Both the position numbers and the translations under genes were made by a program. A stretch of 64,000 nt of DNA from Doris montereyensis (taxonomy: Eukaryota; Mollusca; Gastropoda; Nudibranchia; Dorididae). This document shows positions 44,241-56,945 of the stretch, one piece after another. The DNA lies in contig JAXRKP010000286.1 of NCBI GenBank assembly GCA_037039925.1, positions 117,501-181,500 of the forward strand, read 5' to 3'. Within the stretch, counting starts at the first letter, position 1. Every line of letters begins with the position of its first letter. A model generated the notes under the pieces. The model saw only the letters and a program-made list of their open reading frames with translations. It did not search any database and was not told where the DNA came from.

Positions 44241-47024
44241 ATAAACAATTGAATTCATATCAAGTACTGCAATACATAAAATGTTTTTAAATTCAGGAAC
44301 ACATTTGGCTGAGTTTCAATTACACTAAACCTATCTTACTTATGTGAGAAGGTGAAAACTTTGTCTGGCGCCCATGAAGACAGATTGACAAAAGCCTATT
44401 CTGTCGATTTTTTTAAACCGTTTTTAGGTCTGAAACTCAAACATGATCGTAACAGCACCTATGCTGAACTTGATCCCAATGTTTTTTTGACAGTCCCGTC
44501 CCCAACAAATTTTTTAGTAAATGTTTTTCACGGCTCACAGTCGGTAAAAGGAATGAGTTATGGTGGTGACGCTGGTAGCCTCCCTGCGCCAGAGCTTCCC
44601 GGCAGAAGTACGGTAGCCTCCCCGCGCCAAGTATGATTACGGGTGTGCAGCACAAAGTCAACTGAAAATTTCCTGCCTCAACACAAAACCCTACTCAGGA
44701 AATGAAATACTCCCGACGCTAGAAACAGAGAACAGCGTAAATATTTCCAATTTCAATGCATTATTATAAATTGTTAATTCAAATCATTAGTGCATCTCAA
44801 TGAAATGAAGTGATCACACATTTCTTTAATGTTTCACTTTGGATTAATAATATTTCACTTAATTTCAGCATTTTCCACACATTTCTGAAAGAAGAAGAAA
44901 ATTATGATAGCTGATAGATTTAGTAGTGATGGATCTACCCCTATCAATACTATCATTTCACAAAACATGCAAACACTAACAGTACAAAAATGAATTTTAC
45001 TTTTACTTTTACCCATATATTTTTTTACATCTCCTTTCGAAAAATAAATCAAACACAAGAGTGACAATATCCATAGCCTCAACACGCACAAATACCGAGG
45101 AGAAAATGAGGTTTGGGAGGCTTTTTCTATATCTTGATTGAACTGCCAATTATAAATCTTCCTCTGTTCTACTTTTAACCAACCCCCCCCACCACCACCA
45201 CCACCAGTCTCTTTCTTTCTCAGGATCAAAAACTCAAAACTAGATCTAGTTTTTAATTGACTGACGTAAAACATCTACCCACCTCCCCTAGTAAAAAATC
45301 TCCATATGGCAACCACCCCACCCCCTCTTTCTTTCTTCAATAAAACCGAATCTAGATCTAGATCTGAATCTAGTATTACTGTATACTATTACTATAGTAC
45401 ATCATTGCCTTCTTCCCGGTTCTACCCTTTCCATCCCATGTCTATACTGAAGTGGAAGACATTCGTTATTTCTCTTTCTCTTCCAATACCGTATGTCATT
45501 CAGCCGCCTCTTATTTTGCCATCATATGTTTTCACATTGACTTTCTTCATGCTTTCCCCTTCCCCACCTCTATTCTGCTATCATCAGGCCGTGCGTGCAT
45601 GGTATCCCTTTGGTTTCGATCATCCAACCTCCTCTATTCTTACTAAACACTTGCATTTGCCTTTCGGTCATCCGTAAACTCTCGACTCTCCATCTAATAC
45701 TAATAGTAATACACACATGCGCGATTGGTCGCATTAAACACACACATAAACATTGTCTAGCCTTCTTACACACACACGTGCACGATCAGACATAAAATAT
45801 GCACATTGCCCGCTGTCTCTCTCCCTTTCACACGAACCATACACAACGCGCGTGATCGGCTTTTTAACACACACGGCATTCTTAATCTCTACAGAGTAAA
45901 GTTAAATTGAAGAAAGGAGGCTGGGCCGTAGATAAGCAGTTCATTGTATTGCTATAGGCGCTAAAACTAAAGAAAGTATTGAAAAGCTTTGTGTCGAAAT
46001 TCGATACTAATTCCCCAGGCAAACTTTATAAATTTTAAAGAAGGTATCAGAATCCTTTAGTTTCAACATGAAAGAATCGCCAAACAGCAAAGCATGCATG
46101 ACCGGACATGGATGACAAAATGATCATTCATCGTCCACAACCTTATTCGCATTTTCCTATTTCGCAGGTTGTTCATATCTTGTCTACTTCGATTTCCCTG
46201 ATTTTCCTCATGTTCGTCCTCAATATTTTCTTGACCGGAAAATTTTTTTCATTTTCAAGGATTTCCTGATGCATGGAAACCTTGTTTTTACTACCTGAGC
46301 CCCATTTGCTACTTGTTTTCCTACCTAAGACATCAATTTCAGACCATTTCAGACCTTTCAGAGTATGAAAAATCCGAACTTTCCGACCTTGCTGGACACC
46401 CTGATGATTGCATAAGACAATGTTTCAATTGCGGCATCCACTGCCATCAACCCCCAAATTAGAACTATTAAACACTCACTCACTCTTGACCACCCCTAAA
46501 TCGTCAAAAATAATATTATTAGCACAAGTTAAAATCCGCTCAGGTGATGGCATATGTGGCCTGCTGCCTGTTTCTACTCCCAGTCAATCGTGCCCAGTTG
46601 CAGCTGTACTGGTCAAAGTGAAAGTGGGCGGGCTAGGGGAGGTGGATGGCGACCACCAATAACTAAAATAATATTTTAATATGCGTAGGTCTACATCGTA
46701 TCGTCAGCATTGAAATGCCGGCCACCAGCATTAATATTAGTACTAGATCTATCCCCGCAAAGCACTTCACAAAACATGCGATTGGTGTAAAATTGAAGAC
46801 AGACCTAATCGCATGCGCTGTGTTAGTACTACACTTTGTACTATACTGTTCCATCATGGCCACTTCTCTCTTTCACTTGGAATTCTACCTGTGCGCTCAA
46901 TAACACGTAAACATACTTCACATAATAAAACAAGAACACTATATCACTATATGTGCATGCATGCGAGTGAGCACACGTCAGTAATAGTATAGTGAAGACC
47001 TGCTTTAAGTCAATTTTCTTTAAT
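44241..47024. other. Intergenic, no gene recognised
   Basis: Contains a (CCA)n run near 45190, TCTAGATCTAGATCT near 45352, CA-rich stretches near 45715-45860, and, near 46345-46405, a worn sequence whose reverse complement starts CAGGGTGTCCAGCAAGGTCG, like a hAT terminus. The matching other end was not found. No coding region is supported. Confidence 0.5.
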
Positions 47025-47545
47025 ATTGAGAATGAGAAGATTAAAATACGATTCGGTCCTACATTTTCTATTCTTTGTCCTTTTTTCTGTTTCCGTAATA
47101 GTCAAAATTTCTACTTTAAATTTTTTCCATTTCTTCAACTAATTTTAAGTTCTAACTCTTTTCCATTTATTGCCCTAACATTCCATGTTCCAAAAATCAG
47201 TCCGTATTCGTTTCCAAGTTCGTCTTCGAAATATCAAGCCGGTTATATTATATTTATTTGTTCTCTGAATCTGTTTTTGAATAAGCAAAGGATCAGCCCA
47301 CTGTACCCTAGGTAGATGGTGGGCTGCCACCTTGAGGCCTCCTACCAGGCCTTGTTATTTTCTGTCAGGGTTAACTCCCTTATCCTTTGGTCAGTCAAGG
47401 CAGCAGGTTGTTTTTTTTTCAGGGTTAACTCCCTTAGCCTTTGGTCAGCCAAGACCTGCCTGCAAGGCAACAGGAGACTCATGGAGGGCGGGATCATCTC
47501 CCCGTACAGGTGCCTACCTGTCCACTGCCGGTAGAATGATGTAAG
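47025..47545 (-). mobile_element. 5' fragment of the intron-10 LINE family, minus strand
   Basis: The reverse complement matches 26935-27385 of the intronic LINE: the 5' UTR (CACCTTGAGGCCTCCTACCA on the + strand), the start of the endonuclease (CATTCCATGTTCCAAAAATC = FGTWNV region) and on to an ATCTTCTCA site near 47028. It lacks the rest of the element. GGGTTAACTCCCTTANCCTT occurs twice (47370 and 47425), so part of the 5' UTR is duplicated. Confidence 0.8.
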
Positions 47546-50500
47546 GTAACAATAACACTGAGGAGGTCCCATTTTTTTCATTAGACTTAGTAAATTATTA
47601 CAGACAGTGTAACAACACTACTAAGAATAATAACACATAATCAACAATAGTAAATTCACAAAGGCTGTTTAAGAAATCAAGACAAGAAAATTTGTATTAA
47701 CATTATTTAAAGTAAATTAAAGGCTCAGGGCTTCATCAATCCATTTGGCATTGCAAGAACCAGTTAGTCACCGACCGAGTCAGACCGAACATATTTCCGT
47801 GGGGAAAAATGCAACCCGGCTCATTAGTAGTGTCAGGTAACAAAAAACGACGATCCCATCCACACCGAAACCCGACTTTTAGGAAGAACGTGTTCATTCC
47901 ACGCCGTCCGTCGGGCTTAAATGGGAGACTATTTTATAGGTTTTTCCTATACAAATTATTTCCCTTTCCCGCCACATGTCTATTAATAGCATTTTGCAAT
48001 CTCAAGCGGTGGACTGGAGGATGCATTTCTCAGAACTTGGTCAGGTGACAATGGATGACGAAGCATTGATTCTTTGCGTACAGCATCGATCTATTTACAA
48101 CAAGGAAGACCCGCTTCATCACAACAGAGGATATAGGTGGTGAAACTCACCAAGAGATATCAGCTTTTGTTGTATGAGATGGACCCAACATCGTTTTGAT
48201 GAGCTATTGTGCCTTCGTATCCTTCTTCTTAGCCACAGTAACAACAATTTTCTTCTCCTGCTACACGCCATTTTCTACAAATGCCTGTGTTGTCTGACCG
48301 TCGGGTTCAGCTGGCGGTATGGGTGGCACAGCCGGCAAAAAATGTCGGGTCGGGGTCTGACCGTCGGGCCCGACGCCGGTGTGGTTCTAACCTAAGTAGT
48401 GTAAGTATAGGCCTAGACGGAGGTCATTGGTTCTGTTATTGTCAGTGACAGTGACAGTCTTTGTTGTCACTGCAGTCGCTTCATCACTACTCTGCAATAA
48501 ATTATAAAATTTCTATCCTAAAATCACTATCATGTTCCTCATAATTGGGGTTGAATATGTCAAACATTTTGCAGTAGGGTGGTTCTCTGCTCGCTATCTT
48601 TGTCATTCAAGCGTAGCTTGCAAGTCCCAGTTTCATTTTGTATTCAAATTTACTTTGTGGTTATTGTGTTATTTCCGAAAGAGTGGTATTTTGAGTCTTT
48701 AGTCACTGGAGAACACTGAAGAAGTCAAGAGTGACCTCAAGTGGAAGAGAATTAAGAATGAAAATATGGTTTGCACAAAAGCCAATTACATCCTGTGGGA
48801 GCCGATTTATAAATCAGCCTACCACTACCATCGTTATTATAGGGTTAAACATTATTTATGTGTACATGTATTATGTGGAACCCATAAACAATTTAAAGAA
48901 CGATTCTGAATCAATAAACAGTTTAAAGAAGACCCGTTCTGAGATTTTCTATGCTGGGCCCATATAAAATCAAAATGCTGTTTTTCACCATTCATCCAAG
49001 GAAAAAGATATGTACCTCAGAGCAAAGCTTGGTTCAGCTTATTTTTTATTAATATTATACTCATGATAACTGATATGTGCCACAATCTTTTAATGCTTTT
49101 TCCTCTGTACAAAATGATGAAAACAATCTGATACATTCAAATCACAGACAAATAAAATAATACATACTATAGATCTAATAATCATGTTCATAATAGTGTA
49201 CATGAAATAGTAACGATTTTGTATCTCTGCGAATTAACAATTTCTCTCAACTACACTGATTCATTCTTTATGCAACCAAGCCTCAGTAGTACACTTTTTT
49301 ACTTTTACACTAGCATATAATATGACACATGCAGCTTGGGATGCATCTACTAACTAAATCTTTCACAAGATTAGCTGTGTAAGTTTAAGATACATGATAC
49401 AAATTCTTTTACTCTCAAAGTAAGATGTATAAAACATTTGTTGGACAAGATGACAACAATTTTTTTTTCTTTTAATGAAACATGATCCATTGGAAGTCTG
49501 AATAAATTCACTTCTGACGTAAAGATCACATTTTCCCTTACACCTCTTCAAATAAAAATTACAAAATAAAAAAGGAGGTAACAACAGCCCCTGATGAAAA
49601 TGAAAATCATGACAAATAATTTAAGTCACAATCCTGGTATGAATGAATGAACTACTTTTAAAAATAAATATAAATTAATGTAGAATGTGTTACAAATGTA
49701 TAATGAAATAACAAAATACAAATAAGATATATATAAGCATACATATATACAAATTATGCCTTGACTTAAATTTAAATGCATAAGCAGAAAAAGAAGAAAA
49801 AGGGCCAAAAAACCTGAAAACAATGCAATGCAAACCATGCCAATCGGCTGACAATTTTCCTCTGTAAAAAAAAATGAATATGGCAAATAAAGCACACAAT
49901 ACCAGAATAGTCACTGAATGACACAATAAAGAGACAAATCTGAAAAAATCCCTTTAGCTTGAAGGTTGTGACCGCAGAAGAGTGAAAGACTGCTGGCTTG
50001 CAGTTTCACTCAGTCTCTAAAGGAACAACAGATCACAGATCTTCAACTTTGTGAATTTTCATGAGCCAAGTTGCGGTGACCATAAGAAATCCACACCACA
50101 ATTGTCAACCTCAAACCGCAGAATAAAAATTGAAAAATGGATTGAAACAACATGATACTAAAAGTTTCTAGTCAAATTTGTAACACTTTACATTAATAGT
50201 ACTATTAAATGATAACCACCTGTGTATTCAATATCGCTGGTCTTCTCTCACTCTGCACAATGATGGATTCACCAGTTGTCAGGTAGTAGATAGCCATCTT
50301 GGTTATTGTTTTTGGCAAGTATTGTTTTAGTTGAACAGTATGCCCCAGGCAACTTAATTTAATGCTCATAAGAGATTAAGAGATTGCTGTACAAAAAGAT
50401 TTTATGGATTAAAACTTAAAACACATTTCAATAATGGGCACATTAAAGTTGAATTGATGAGTTTCACTTTATTTAGTCTCAACGAACAGCTATCCAAGAA

Positions 50501-53500
50501 CAGATATAATAATGGTGTATTCAGTGCTTACAAAACCCAGGCAAGAATATAAAAAATATGTTATAATATTATTATAATATTGTAATGCGTGAGTCTACTA
50601 AGTACATTTGAAAGTGGCTTTGACCAATCTGAGGGCAGTACAGTTGCCACCACTAGGGTCAACCGTATACTGTAACACGTTTGAACACAACAGGCTAGAC
50701 AAAATTAGGGTAAATGCGTATAGCCAAGCAAACTTGAGCAAAAAATCACAAAATGCAGATAAGACTAAGAGGGGGACACTTCTAATGATAGGGCTTTCAT
50801 TTACCATCCTGCTTCATGCCATCAGTTTGTTTTCCCCTCTTGTCTTTGACAGCCAGAAACACTTTATTTGGTGAATAATAAATACAGTCCCAAAGTATCA
50901 AGAGCTTTATATTTATGAAGATAAAGTGTTCAAGTTCATGTATTATTTTCTCAGCTTGTGCTTGTAGTCAGCAACAAAAGTTGGAAGTTTAGCACCAACA
51001 GCTTTGGACATCTTAGAGTCCATAAATGAAAATAAATAAAAGTTCATTTCTCTTAAGATGAATATTCTGTCAACCTTTAAAATAATACATTGTAAATGTC
51101 TATGCATTTTTACATTATATACTGAAAATATATATCTTCCTAATGAAAACTAATCTTAGTCTGTAAGGCCCAATTTATGCTATGAACAGTAAAAACATAA
51201 TTAATTTCAGCATAGGAGATTGAAGAACAATTGAATGTACATGTAGAGAATTATAATTGTACTCATAAAGTATGTACCTGAAAATAACTGAAATGACAGC
51301 AAAATCCTCCCCTTTAAAATCAGTAGCAAATGAACAATATATAATATCTGAAACCAGGTTTATTTCAATACTACGTATCTTAATTTCATTTCTAAAAGGA
51401 CAGTTGAGATCAATTTTACTCACAAACATTAAGTGTTACTAAAATAAACACTGCTATGTAACATAAAAATATTCCTTATCTCTATTCATGCCCTTTCTCT
51501 CCTCTTCAACCTCCTCGTCTTTCCTTCATACTTTATACCAATAAACATGATTTAATGAAAACATTCAGGACTGCTTGGATTACAAGTACCGTACTAAGAT
51601 GAAGGCCTACCTTTGATGTAGACCTGAAGTCATGTTATTATATTGTTACGAAGGAAAATGGTCGCACCTCAATTAAATTATGTACAATTGATATTACTAT
51701 TACTATTATTACATAGGGCAAGCCATGAGCTTTGAAGATAGACCACAATCCACTCCCACTTGTCAAACAAACACTTTTTCTACCAAGATTATGTATAGTA
51801 TAAATATCCTTTCAAATTGCAGACTTATGTTACCACTTCTGGATTCTAATACACATATGTATATACTCTTAAAAGAGATACACACTCTTGCCACAATAAA
51901 ACCAAGAAGCATAGAACATTGGCTGGGGGGACAACATGAAAGAAGAATTAATGTTTTGCTTACAACTCTTATCCACTTAAATTTTGCCGCAGAGAACCAC
52001 TTTCTAGAGTCTCCATCCCGTTATTTCATTTCAATAACATAAGTGTACATTATTGTCCCTTTAGCTTATTTAACGCCCAAAGGTGTTATCTGTATAGCTA
52101 AAGAAATGAGCCTGGTAAAAACACATTTATTTTGAAAATACAACACAATTTACTTAAGGTGTTCACCTTATTTTATGGCAATTATTAATCCAAGCATAGT
52201 GAACTCCATTGAAGAATATTTTAATTGAAGTGCTATGGTTGAAATTTCTTATCTAAATTTATAAATTTCAAGAGTTCCTCATGAATCAAATGTTGATTTG
52301 AACTACTAAAAGCAAAGGTCTGCTTTAATTCTAACTTCAGTAATTAATAGACAATTAGCATTTTATACAGACATGTAACTAGATAGATTTCCAACATACC
52401 TTGATGAGCCCCTGTTGATTCAAGAGAGATCAACTTTTCTAGCTAGTTTAAGTTAGCACACCACCCCCCCCCTCCTTACCCTTTTCTCTCATTCTCGAAT
52501 AATATATATAGTAATATACACATACACACAGACATATGGATAAATAGATGGAAAACTGGTCTTCACATATGGAATAATATAAGATTTGTGATCCATTGAA
52601 TTCTGGTGGGTGCTACTTTGAAAGTACTAGTACTACACACCAATCAGAATTTCCCTACATACAGTGTCAATACATATGATGGCCTTTGGTATAACAAATA
52701 AGGAAGGAGACATTATAAAAAGCATTAACATTTTACACAGATATTTCACAGCTCATAATTTAGTAGTGTTTGAAGATAGTTAAAGCCAAGCATAGATCTC
52801 AAACATGCACGCAAAATATGATTTATATAAAAGAGAGAACATAAAACGGACATGGAAAAAAATGTTTTAAAGGAAAGAAGAAAAAAAAGGGAAGGAAAAC
52901 CAGCAGAGGTTTTTCGTAAGAAATGGGGAAGTTTCACAATTCACTTCTGAGGAAATTTGAAAGTGAAGTACTTGTTGTTGAATGAAATTTACCCTGTCCA
53001 CCATTGTAGTGATCTCAGGGTGAATTAAGAGGACACATTAAGATAAAGAGAAGTGAAAAGAAAAGGAAAGAAGTAGGACCTACCAGAAGTGTCCTCCAAC
53101 CATCTGCAAACCCTCAACATACCTTTAAATTTATGCACAAAAGAAATAAAATTCACACAAAGGTCAGACTTAAAAGAAGACTTTTCCTTGAAATCCTTCC
53201 AGAGGCAATAATGAGAAGTTTCATACGAAAATATCACAAACCAGTGTTGAAGAAAAACAACAGGAAGAAAAGAAAATAGAGGATCACATAATTTTTTCAA
53301 AGAAGCAAAACATCCTGATGCGGAAAAAGGGAAGGCAGGGCTTAGAAATGCAGCTATGAGAAACACATTTTTTAAATCATAGGTCACTAAAAAAAAGTGT
53401 ATTTAATTATTGCCTTGTCTGCAATCTGCCATGGCTGATAGTGACTGACATGCTCTAACCTCTATGGTACTTAATATACCATTCACAATTCTTTACACTC

Positions 53501-53962
53501 ACTATTCCAACAGCTATTGGATTTGTTTTTGTTTCCATTTTTGTCTTATCTTATTTTTGAAACAATAAAAGCCTAAGAGAAATCTAATACTTTTTGTTCC
53601 CTCTGATTCCTTCTTTGTAATGTTAGTGTGTATGATAGTGGTCATATTTGTTTTGCTAATGCTGCATATTTTTCGTTTTGTCATAATGGCATTGCTTTTG
53701 TTAATGTTACTGATGGTACTGATGAGGATGAATGTCAACACTCGACTGTTCTGAAATACATAGTATTGATGCTTGGCTGCTTTACAAGCGAATATACATA
53801 TTTCAAAGTATAGTGAAATAATCATCATTAACAGGCAAAAAGGGAAAACAGGGAATGTTCAATAGACCGTCCTAAATAAAAATTTTCTCCACAAAGGATG
53901 AGTAAGACAAACACAATTCAGCTTCTAAAGATCAAGCATGACATCAACCTTTGACAATAAAA
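47546..53962. other. Intergenic / possible CANT1 3' flank
   Basis: AT-rich with no recognised gene. About 47765-48400 is unusually GC-rich, with GTCAGACC-type sequence near both ends (GTCAGACCGAAC at 47779, GGGTCTGACCGTCGGG near 48354), possibly a worn DNA element. A poly-C run lies at 52463-52474. Frames on both strands are short and AT-driven. Confidence 0.5.
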
Positions 53963-54733
53963 TACAGCGGAACCTCTCAAATCGGAAACCGGCCAATCGG
54001 GACAAATTCCCAAGAAACGGAATTTTTTCTATATAATTTACCTCTAAATGGCAAAGGTCCCCAGCTAATTGTGACAATTTTTCTCGGGCTTGCATTGACT
54101 ATCATCGCCATTTCCCCTACATATTTACTTATTCCAACACTCACTTTTTATCCCAATTTGGTTTCGTGTTAGCAAAACATCAATTATTACACCTGCATTA
54201 GTTAGTGCTACACGTATTATACATTGCATAATGTGTACACGATGTCACAAGTGCTAGCAACATCAGACATCCATTAAGAAGGTGTGAAAGTAGCGTCGAG
54301 CCAGACCTTGCTCATCCACCTAACAATTAAGGACAGTGTTAACACTGGCCGGCGCTTAGAAAGTTGTGCACTGTCATACAGTCTTTTATTGCCCGCCTCA
54401 TCTGTCAATCGCAAAGGCAGAGAGGAAATTTAACAACCCACCATGCCTTTTTGATTACATGCCTTATCTATCTACCGTCAAAGGAAGATCAATCGTCACA
54501 ACTGAGTGTGAATGACACTTTTGGTGAATGCCATCTTCGTTTTGATCAACTAACTGGTCCTGTGGCTACTTGTACGTTTAATTCTGCATTTTACCACTCA
54601 CAGAAGGGCTTAAGTACCTCAAACTGCTATGGGAAAACCAAACTCCCTAGGTCCCCGGCATATCGGGAAACCCGGCAACTCGGGACGATTTTACAATCCA
54701 CTAAGACTTCCCGATTAGAGAGGTTTCACTGTA
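53963..54733. mobile_element. Tigger/pogo-like MITE flanked by TA
   Basis: TA then CAGCGGAACCTCTCAAATCG at the left. At the right, CCCGATTAGAGAGGTTTCAC then TG and TA. The reverse complement of the right end, CAGTGAAACCTCTCTAATCG, matches the left end closely. TA target duplication and CAGTGRAACCTC ends are the pogo/Tigger signature. The interior (about 770 bp) has no transposase frame. It could be moved by transposases of the type seen at 1-2454, but sequence kinship is not shown. Confidence 0.75.
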
Positions 54734-55540
54734 GCACCATGTCAAAAGATTCACAATTTGATGGATGGGAAGTCTCCAAGCTTTGTTACAAATTCTCTGA
54801 AAAGTAAATAGATGGACATTCCCTGTTTTACCCTTGAGGGCTTCATATACATGTAACTATCTTAAACTCAAAGTAAAACAATGCAGGCTTCCCCCACACA
54901 GCTTCCTCTAATGTGATTATCTTGTCGACTTTACACAAAATTTTTAGAAAGAGGAACACAAACACCCTTCTGATCTATTTTCATAGGCAAATAAAATCAA
55001 ACTGGGTTACAACACCAGATAACTACAAGGGACCTACTAAATCAAATTTTATATTTGTATCCCTAACATGCAACCAAACCTAGTTTAAATTCTAGAAAAC
55101 AAATACACACTCATACATTTACGAAGTAATGAAATGTGATAACATAGTGCAGTCTACTTAATGTGAAGTCATTAAAAGTGATTTGTTTATACAGGAAAGA
55201 TCTACAATCACAATGAAGAGCTATTTTCTTTTCTGTATTTCTTTCTTTCTAGGTACTGGGTATGTAAAATGTGACCCAATTCCATCTGAACTATGAGTTT
55301 CAGTCAAGACAACTGCATAAAAGTGTGGTCTTGTGATCATTTGGCAATTAAAATAACACACATTATAAATCGATGAAAGACAATGAGGGAAGCTAAGTAA
55401 ACAGTACAGAAAGACAAAATACTACAGTGTCAATTATTCTTCCTGATTTCCCAACAAATACGATAACTAGCTTTCACCTCATGTCACTCTAACAGAAACT
55501 GTCACTCACATAGCCAGTATATCTAATTCAATAAAACACA
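54734..55540 (-). other. CANT1: CANT1 3' flank
   Basis: AT-rich sequence just after the CANT1 stop on the minus strand, probably its 3' UTR. No polyadenylation signal could be assigned confidently. Confidence 0.45.
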
Positions 55541-55911
55541 TCATACAAATTCAATACCTTCATATTTGACATTACCAATTTTCATTTCAGGCATTATAAT
55601 TTTACCCTTTATATCAAAGGCTAATATGTATGAGGCAATTTTACCCTTATATTCCTCACTTTTTAAGGCAACTATTACACTGTCAGCAGTTCCTGGTATG
55701 AATTTAAAAGAGGAAAAGCCATGAGAGGGATTTAAATCCCCAACAGTTTTCACTTCAACATTTTTGAAATTTTCATCAACAACCAACATCAAATTGGTGG
55801 CTCTACGTTCATCTTCCACTTCATCATAGATTTCCTTACTAGCTCTCCTTGGGAGAAAAAACCAGCGCTTGTGAACATCACTCCATACTCCGGACTCATG
55901 AATGATATACC
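55541..55911 (-). CDS. CANT1: Calcium-activated nucleotidase (apyrase), last coding exon
   Basis: CANT1 hydrolyses UDP, GDP and UTP in a Ca2+-dependent way, in the ER/Golgi lumen or secreted, and supports glycosylation and proteoglycan synthesis. On the minus strand, after TATTTCACAG, the exon encodes [20 protein letters not shown] then [60 protein letters not shown] and [20 protein letters not shown] then EGIEFV. It stops at TGA (55543-55541). These blocks are the C-terminal blades of the five-bladed propeller. [17 protein letters not shown] and [10 protein letters not shown] are highly conserved in the family. The frame is intact, unlike eRF3. Upstream exons were not found in 55912-64000, so the next one lies beyond the window or was missed. 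Confidence 0.94.
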
Positions 55912-55984
55912 CTGTGAAATATCAAAAGGAAAATGACTGTGTTGAAGTGAAAAGGAAATAAATAGTCAACCTAACAAAAAATAT

Positions 55985-56945
55985 GTGAAATGACACAAAT
56001 TGCAGGATTTTACATGATGGACAACTCACAGGAAGCTTTGAGATTAAAACAAGAGTAAAACAAGGTTGCCTACTGTCACCATTCCTCATTATTCGGGCAA
56101 TTGACTGGCTCATGAAAAAATCAACAGCAGAAAGAAGAAATGCCATCCAGTGGACACTATGGACCCATCTGCATGATCTTGACTTCGCAGATGACCTGGC
56201 AAACTATCACACAACCACCAGCAGATGCAGGGTACTAGCCTCAGGATACATCCTAAAAAATCAACGATACTAAAAGTAACAAAAACATGCACTGAACCAA
56301 TCACGTGGACAATAAGTCTCTGAAAGTAAGTGGACAATTTTACCTTTCTTGGCAGCATAGTAGATAATGTAGGGGGAACAACAGCAGATATCAGGACAAG
56401 AATAAGAAAGGCAAGAACCGCATTCAAAACTTAAAAAAGATTTGAATAGGCTGCAACATAACCACTAAAACAAAGATCAAAGTTTTTAACTCCAAAGTCA
56501 AATTGGTGCTGTTATATGGGTGTGAGACCTGGACTCCTAAGACCTGGAGCAAAAAACTTCAGAGCTTTGGAAATAGCCGTAGGAAAATACTACGGATTCA
56601 GTGGTCACATAAGATTCAAATGAAACACTCTGGGAAAGAACAGTGCAAAAAAAGTTGCAGAAGCAACAGGACAGCTGAGATAAAAATTGGTAGGACACGC
56701 CACTCACAAAATCCCAGAGCAGTACTTCAAGACATGCCCTTCACTGGAACCAACAGGGATAGAGGATTAAGGGCAGACAAATCTAATGACATGGAAAAGG
56801 CTGGTGAAGGATGATTTGAAGATAGGAGGTCTTTGTGGAAGGAAGTAACAAGAAATACCCAAGATAGGAACCAGTGGAAGTAAAGCTGTTGTTCGTGGCC
56901 TATGCCCTGGTATAGGGTGAAAAGGCAATGATGGTGATGATTTTT
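55985..56945 (+). mobile_element. RTE-like LINE 3' fragment in the CANT1 intron
   Basis: Opposite in strand to CANT1. It starts within the RT: HDGQLTGSFEIKTRVKQGCL then LSPFL (56011 on), ERRNAIQWTLWTHLHDLDFA then DDLA with catalytic FADD at 56184-56195, then VLLYGCETWTPKTWSK (56503 on). The end carries the CCTATGCCCTGG...AAGGCAATGATGGTGATGAT tail typical of this RTE type. 5'-truncated, with stops and frameshifts. The motif order matches the copy at 5560-8885. Confidence 0.85.

Noticed and set aside
44352..44636. 94-residue frame of balanced composition
   Set aside because: No recognisable domain, no splice context and no repeat partner. Too weak to call a gene.
46345..46405. hAT-like terminus (CAGGGTGTCC on the minus strand)
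   Set aside because: The opposite end could not be found within the window, so borders are unknown.
47765..48400. GC-rich block with GTCAGACC near both ends
   Set aside because: Ends do not align well as inverted repeats and no target duplication was found, so not called an element.
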